This document shows positions 13,059 through 16,269 of a stretch of DNA of 16,269 bases, piece after piece (positions within the stretch are counted from its first letter, which is position 1; the number at the start of each line of letters is the position of its first letter). Origin of the DNA: Ruminococcaceae bacterium UBA7135. Lineage in GTDB: Bacteria; Bacillota; Clostridia; Oscillospirales; Ruminococcaceae. The stretch is taken from positions 1 to 16,269 of the forward strand of contig DKXD01000004.1 of NCBI GenBank assembly GCA_002492075.1. The letters are read 5' to 3'. The translations under genes were made by a program, and so were the position numbers. Below the pieces are notes generated by a model, which was not told where the DNA came from, searched no databases, and saw only the letters and a program-made list of their open reading frames with translations.

Positions 13059-16000
13059 ATGTCCGATAATTTAGCGTTAATGGAAGAGCTTACGCGAGTA
13101 AGGCAAGAACTCAAAAAGATGAAGGTGGCTCTTCGCGCGGAGGAGCTTAGGACGAAGATATCGTCGGAGTATACTAATTTCGGACTTTGGGAATACGATA
13201 TTTCCACGGATATATGCTATCAATACAAGAAACTTAGCGGACGGTATGAGAACAACCTGGAACCTATCGTGCATTTCCGCGATTCCGTAATAAGCTGGGG
13301 ACTTGTCAAGACCGACGATCTCCCCGTGTTCAATCATTTCTGTGACGCTATGCGCGCGGGGGAAAGAGAAGTCGGCTGCGAAGTGCGTATCGTCAACGAT
13401 GACTGCGAAATGGTGTGGATACGCTATGAGGGCAGAACTGTCTATGACGACGACGGCAACCCTGTAAAGGTTGTGGGGCGCACACTGGATATCACGCAGG
13501 AAAAAGGCGGCACCGGCGACGAGACCAACAAGGGCAAGGACGCGCTGACGGATATGTATACTCCCGCGCTGTTCCGCGATTTTGTTGAGGAAAAGCGCAG
13601 CGGTCGAAACAGATACAACAACGCGGCGCTGCTGTCCGTGGGAATAGATAAATTTCCGGAAATAATAGCGCGGCATGGCGCGGAATACGGAGATTATGTT
13701 CAGAAAACGGTCGGCAAGATATTGGCGGAGATATGCGATACTGTGCGTGAAAGTCTTGCAACGCGTGTTCGCGACGGCGAGTTCTTGCTGTATCTTGAGT
13801 TTACCGAGGAAAGCGTGATAGACGACACCGCCCGCCGTATCATTGATATGGTGCGCGATTTTATCTATGACGGAGAGCCTGTCACGGCAAGTGTGGGCAT
13901 TTCTATGTTCAAAACGGGCAGTAAGCCCGATGATGTATACGCGGAGGCTTACGCAGCCTTGACGGAAGCGGTCAAAAGCGGCGGGACGTGCTTTATGCAC
14001 TATACCATGGCTATGTCTATGGGCTTGTATGACCGCCCCGTCGATTTCAGCACCAACAGCGACATGCTCAGTATGTCAGGCAACGCCGCTAAAGTATACA
14101 ATCTTCTGATAAGAGCGTTTTGCAGCCCCAAGGAGCGAAACGCTATGGTAAAGGAAGCTTTTAAGGCGGCGGGGCAATGTATAGGTGCTTCGGGCATAGT
14201 TATATTCACTAAAGAAGAAGAGGGCTTCAAGCGCTCGGTGATATACAGCTCTTTCGACCAAACGGACGGAGAGGGTCCCGGACTTGAGATGCGCTGCTCG
14301 GAAGAGGGGCTTGCGGCGGCGTTTGGCAAGGAAAACGCCATTCGCGTGCTTGATTCCGCAAACAAATATAAAGGTCTGCACCTTATAAACGGCGCGGTCT
14401 GCGCGGAATGCCGGGCTATACGCATAAATGAACATATTTCGGCGTTTTTCGCCGTGGTGTTCGACAGCCGATTTGAACTGAGCCGTCAAGACATTCAAAT
14501 GATAAATGTACTTGAGAGCGCGCTGTCGAATATGCACAGATCATATAAGGAGAATATTGACGAAACGATACGTCAGCGCCTTCGCACAACAGCTATAAGC
14601 GCTCACCGCATGGAAGGCTTTTCGATAATCCCCGGAGAGTTCATCGTTGAGGAAGTCGGCGACAATGCTGCGGAGCATTACGGGCTGTGCAGCGGGGACG
14701 TCTGCTATGCGAAAATACGCGGACTTGACAAACCGTGCGACAACTGCCCCGCCGTTCAATTGGACACGGACGGTTCGATGTTTGCGTCAACTGCTTACTA
14801 TAATGAGGGCGAGCGCAGATGGCTGGATATCGCCGCCTCCGTCGACAGAAACGTAAACGGAGATAAGCGCTATATCATCAGCTATACCGATATCACAGAC
14901 TGCCTTGGAAAAATACAGATGACCGACCAGCTCACCGGACTTATGACGTTCAATGTGTTCACTGCCGAAGCTCTGCGCTTGACCGCCGCTCCCGACGGCG
15001 ACGTGGGATTTTTCATGATAGTGATGAACGTTGCCGATTTCGCAAGGATAAATGAGGAAAAGGGCTATGAAACAGGCAACGATATTTTGATAATGATGGC
15101 GAATATTCTGCAAAAATGCACAGGCGCGGACGAGCTTGTTTGCCGCGCGGATAATTCAAGATTTGCCGCGATGTTCAGAAGCGCAAGCTCATCCGAGCTG
15201 GAGCCGAGAATGAACCTTTTGATGAATAGTATGCAAAAGCAGATATATGAAAAGCTTCAGGTGCATATTTACCTGCTGACCGGCGTATGCTGCATGGGTG
15301 ATGAACACATCGGCGTAATGAGCGCCATTGATCGTGCGATTACCGCTCAAAAGACTGTTTATGACAGAGTGTATTACAGCGAAAATCTCATGGTATTTTA
15401 TGACGGGGTAATGCGCGAAAAGATCAAAGAGCGCCGATTTATAGAAGAGCACATGAACGAGGCGCTTGATAACGACGAATTCTGCACCTATTATCAGCCC
15501 AAGGTGAATATCGAAACGGGCAAGGTAGTCGGGGCGGAGGCGTTGGTGCGCTGGATACGTCCGAACGGCGAGATGATATCTCCGGGCAAGTTCGTGCCGA
15601 TATTCGAGGAAAACGGATTTGTAACGAAAATGGATTTCGCTATCTACCGCCACGCGATCGCGGATATCGCAAAGTGGCTTCGCAAGGGCTTGGAGGTTCC
15701 GCTGATATCGCTTAACGTTTCGCGGCGGCACTTGGCGGACGATGATTTTTGCGAGAAATTCAACGCCTTGGTGGACGGCATAGGCGTGCCGCATGACTAC
15801 ATAGAGCTTGAGATAACCGAAAGCCTGCTTACGGAAAACCTCGACAAGCTTGTTAAAATGGCAACGAACTTCAAGGATCGCGGATATCGCATTTCGATAG
15901 ACGATTTCGGCTCGGGGTACAGTTCGCTGAACCTCATCACTATGCTCCCGTTTGATACTTTGAAGATAGACGGCGGATTTTTCCTGCGCAACGATCTTAC

Positions 16001-16205
16001 CGACAAAAACAAAAAAGTTATCACATCGGTGGTGTCGCTGGCAAAAAGCCTTAACCTCGAAACGGTCTCCGAAGGCGTTGAAACACAGGTTCAAGTGGAC
16101 TTCCTCAAGGCTCTTGGCTGCGATATGATACAGGGCTTCTTCTACTACAAGCCTATGCCCGGCGTGGATTTTGAGCAGCTTATCTCTGCGCAGCCAATAA
16201 AATAA
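13059..16205 (+). CDS. Cytosolic c-di-GMP phosphodiesterase, PAS-degenerate GGDEF-GAF-PAS(Cys)-degenerate GGDEF-EAL
   Basis: A 1048-residue soluble multi-sensor protein that should hydrolyse c-di-GMP. A short coiled coil (about residues 5-35) is followed by a PAS/PAC domain (about 36-148) and a first GGDEF-like domain (about 155-320) whose loop reads R236-V-R-D-G-E-F242 instead of RxGGDEF. A GAF-like domain comes next (about 345-495), then a PAS-like domain (about 515-628) with Cys544, Cys549, Cys560 and Cys563-Pro. A second GGDEF-like domain (about 630-785) has the fully degraded loop R696-A-D-N-S-R-F702. The EAL domain (about 795-1040) has Glu827 in EALVRW plus LNVS, ELEITES, IDDFGSGYSSL, LKID, SEGVET and QGFFYYKPM, so catalysis is expected. 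No membrane segment is seen. The ATG at 13059 follows AGGGGTGAGGAG; the open frame's upstream TTG lies inside a hairpin and is rejected. An intrinsic terminator follows the stop. Confidence 0.9.
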   Translation: MSDNLALMEELTRVRQELKKMKVALRAEELRTKISSEYTNFGLWEYDISTDICYQYKKLSGRYENNLEPIVHFRDSVISWGLVKTDDLPVFNHFCDAMRAGEREVGCEVRIVNDDCEMVWIRYEGRTVYDDDGNPVKVVGRTLDITQEKGGTGDETNKGKDALTDMYTPALFRDFVEEKRSGRNRYNNAALLSVGIDKFPEIIARHGAEYGDYVQKTVGKILAEICDTVRESLATRVRDGEFLLYLEFTEESVIDDTARRIIDMVRDFIYDGEPVTASVGISMFKTGSKPDDVYAEAYAALTEAVKSGGTCFMHYTMAMSMGLYDRPVDFSTNSDMLSMSGNAAKVYNLLIRAFCSPKERNAMVKEAFKAAGQCIGASGIVIFTKEEEGFKRSVIYSSFDQTDGEGPGLEMRCSEEGLAAAFGKENAIRVLDSANKYKGLHLINGAVCAECRAIRINEHISAFFAVVFDSRFELSRQDIQMINVLESALSNMHRSYKENIDETIRQRLRTTAISAHRMEGFSIIPGEFIVEEVGDNAAEHYGLCSGDVCYAKIRGLDKPCDNCPAVQLDTDGSMFASTAYYNEGERRWLDIAASVDRNVNGDKRYIISYTDITDCLGKIQMTDQLTGLMTFNVFTAEALRLTAAPDGDVGFFMIVMNVADFARINEEKGYETGNDILIMMANILQKCTGADELVCRADNSRFAAMFRSASSSELEPRMNLLMNSMQKQIYEKLQVHIYLLTGVCCMGDEHIGVMSAIDRAITAQKTVYDRVYYSENLMVFYDGVMREKIKERRFIEEHMNEALDNDEFCTYYQPKVNIETGKVVGAEALVRWIRPNGEMISPGKFVPIFEENGFVTKMDFAIYRHAIADIAKWLRKGLEVPLISLNVSRRHLADDDFCEKFNALVDGIGVPHDYIELEITESLLTENLDKLVKMATNFKDRGYRISIDDFGSGYSSLNLITMLPFDTLKIDGGFFLRNDLTDKNKKVITSVVSLAKSLNLETVSEGVETQVQVDFLKALGCDMIQGFFYYKPMPGVDFEQLISAQPIK

Positions 16206-16209
16206 ATGC

Positions 16210-16237
16210 AAACCGCCGATTTCCGATCGGCGGTTTT
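16210..16237 (+). terminator. Intrinsic terminator of the second EAL gene
   Basis: AACCGCCGAT and ATCGGCGGTT (16211-16220 with 16226-16235) form a perfect 10-bp stem with a five-base loop. The T-run is short (four T, two in the stem). It starts a few bases after the stop codon. Confidence 0.82.
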
Positions 16238-16256
16238 GGGGATGATAATATAAAAA

Positions 16257-16269
16257 TTTTCTCCCCACA
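16257..16269. repeat. Possible start of a fourth palindrome copy, cut by the window end
   Basis: TTTTCTCCCCACA at the window edge resembles the beginning of copies 1 and 3 and lies in an intergenic position like them. Only one arm is visible, so this is a weak call. Confidence 0.3.

Noticed and set aside
15189..16268. 359-codon minus-strand open frame opposite the second EAL domain
   Set aside because: Antisense to a complete EAL domain; composition is typical of a shadow frame and it runs through the terminator.

Overview
The window looks like a chromosome segment of a gut-type Gram-positive member of the Clostridia, most likely a Ruminococcus-like Oscillospiraceae. I infer this from strong AGGAGG-type ribosome binding sites, textbook TTGACA-17-TATAAT promoters, a DacF-type carboxypeptidase, a BspA-like leucine-rich surface protein, and a sugar epimerase very close to what I recall of Ruminococcus albus cellobiose 2-epimerase. 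No rRNA, tRNA, CRISPR array, transposase or phage gene was found.

Layout: the left 9.3 kb is all on the minus strand. From upstream to downstream it holds secA (9301-6617), a cellobiose 2-epimerase gene (6440-5244, ends at an intrinsic terminator), a BspA-like surface protein gene (4973-3627, own promoter, structured leader and terminators), a DacF-type D,D-carboxypeptidase gene (3495-2341), and two parts of an ABC export system: a membrane-fusion adaptor (2276-1320) and a MacB/FtsX-type permease (1222-44). The matching ATPase is not in the window. The right 7 kb is on the plus strand, divergent from secA, and holds two large c-di-GMP signalling proteins. One has two extracytoplasmic solute-binding-like domains, a membrane segment, a degenerate GGDEF and an intact EAL. 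The other is soluble: PAS, degenerate GGDEF, GAF-like, Cys-rich PAS-like, degenerate GGDEF and intact EAL. Both should break down c-di-GMP rather than make it, one sensing outside and one inside the cell.

The most notable signal is the leader of the surface-protein gene (about 5158-4991, minus strand). A consensus promoter fires at the edge of a 112-nt, almost fully self-complementary RNA. It is followed by a UUCG-capped intrinsic terminator ending four bases before the ribosome binding site. The 3' strand of the closing helix can instead pair with the 3' arm of that terminator (nine Watson-Crick pairs, one bulge), which is the switching layout of a riboswitch or other attenuator. I do not recognise the aptamer class. 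Other points of interest are a dispersed family of short intergenic palindromes (three copies and a possible fourth cut by the window end), 17-bp inverted repeats bracketing the dacF-like gene, an AT-rich leucine-rich-repeat block inside a GC-rich gene, and an elaborate leader before the second EAL gene.
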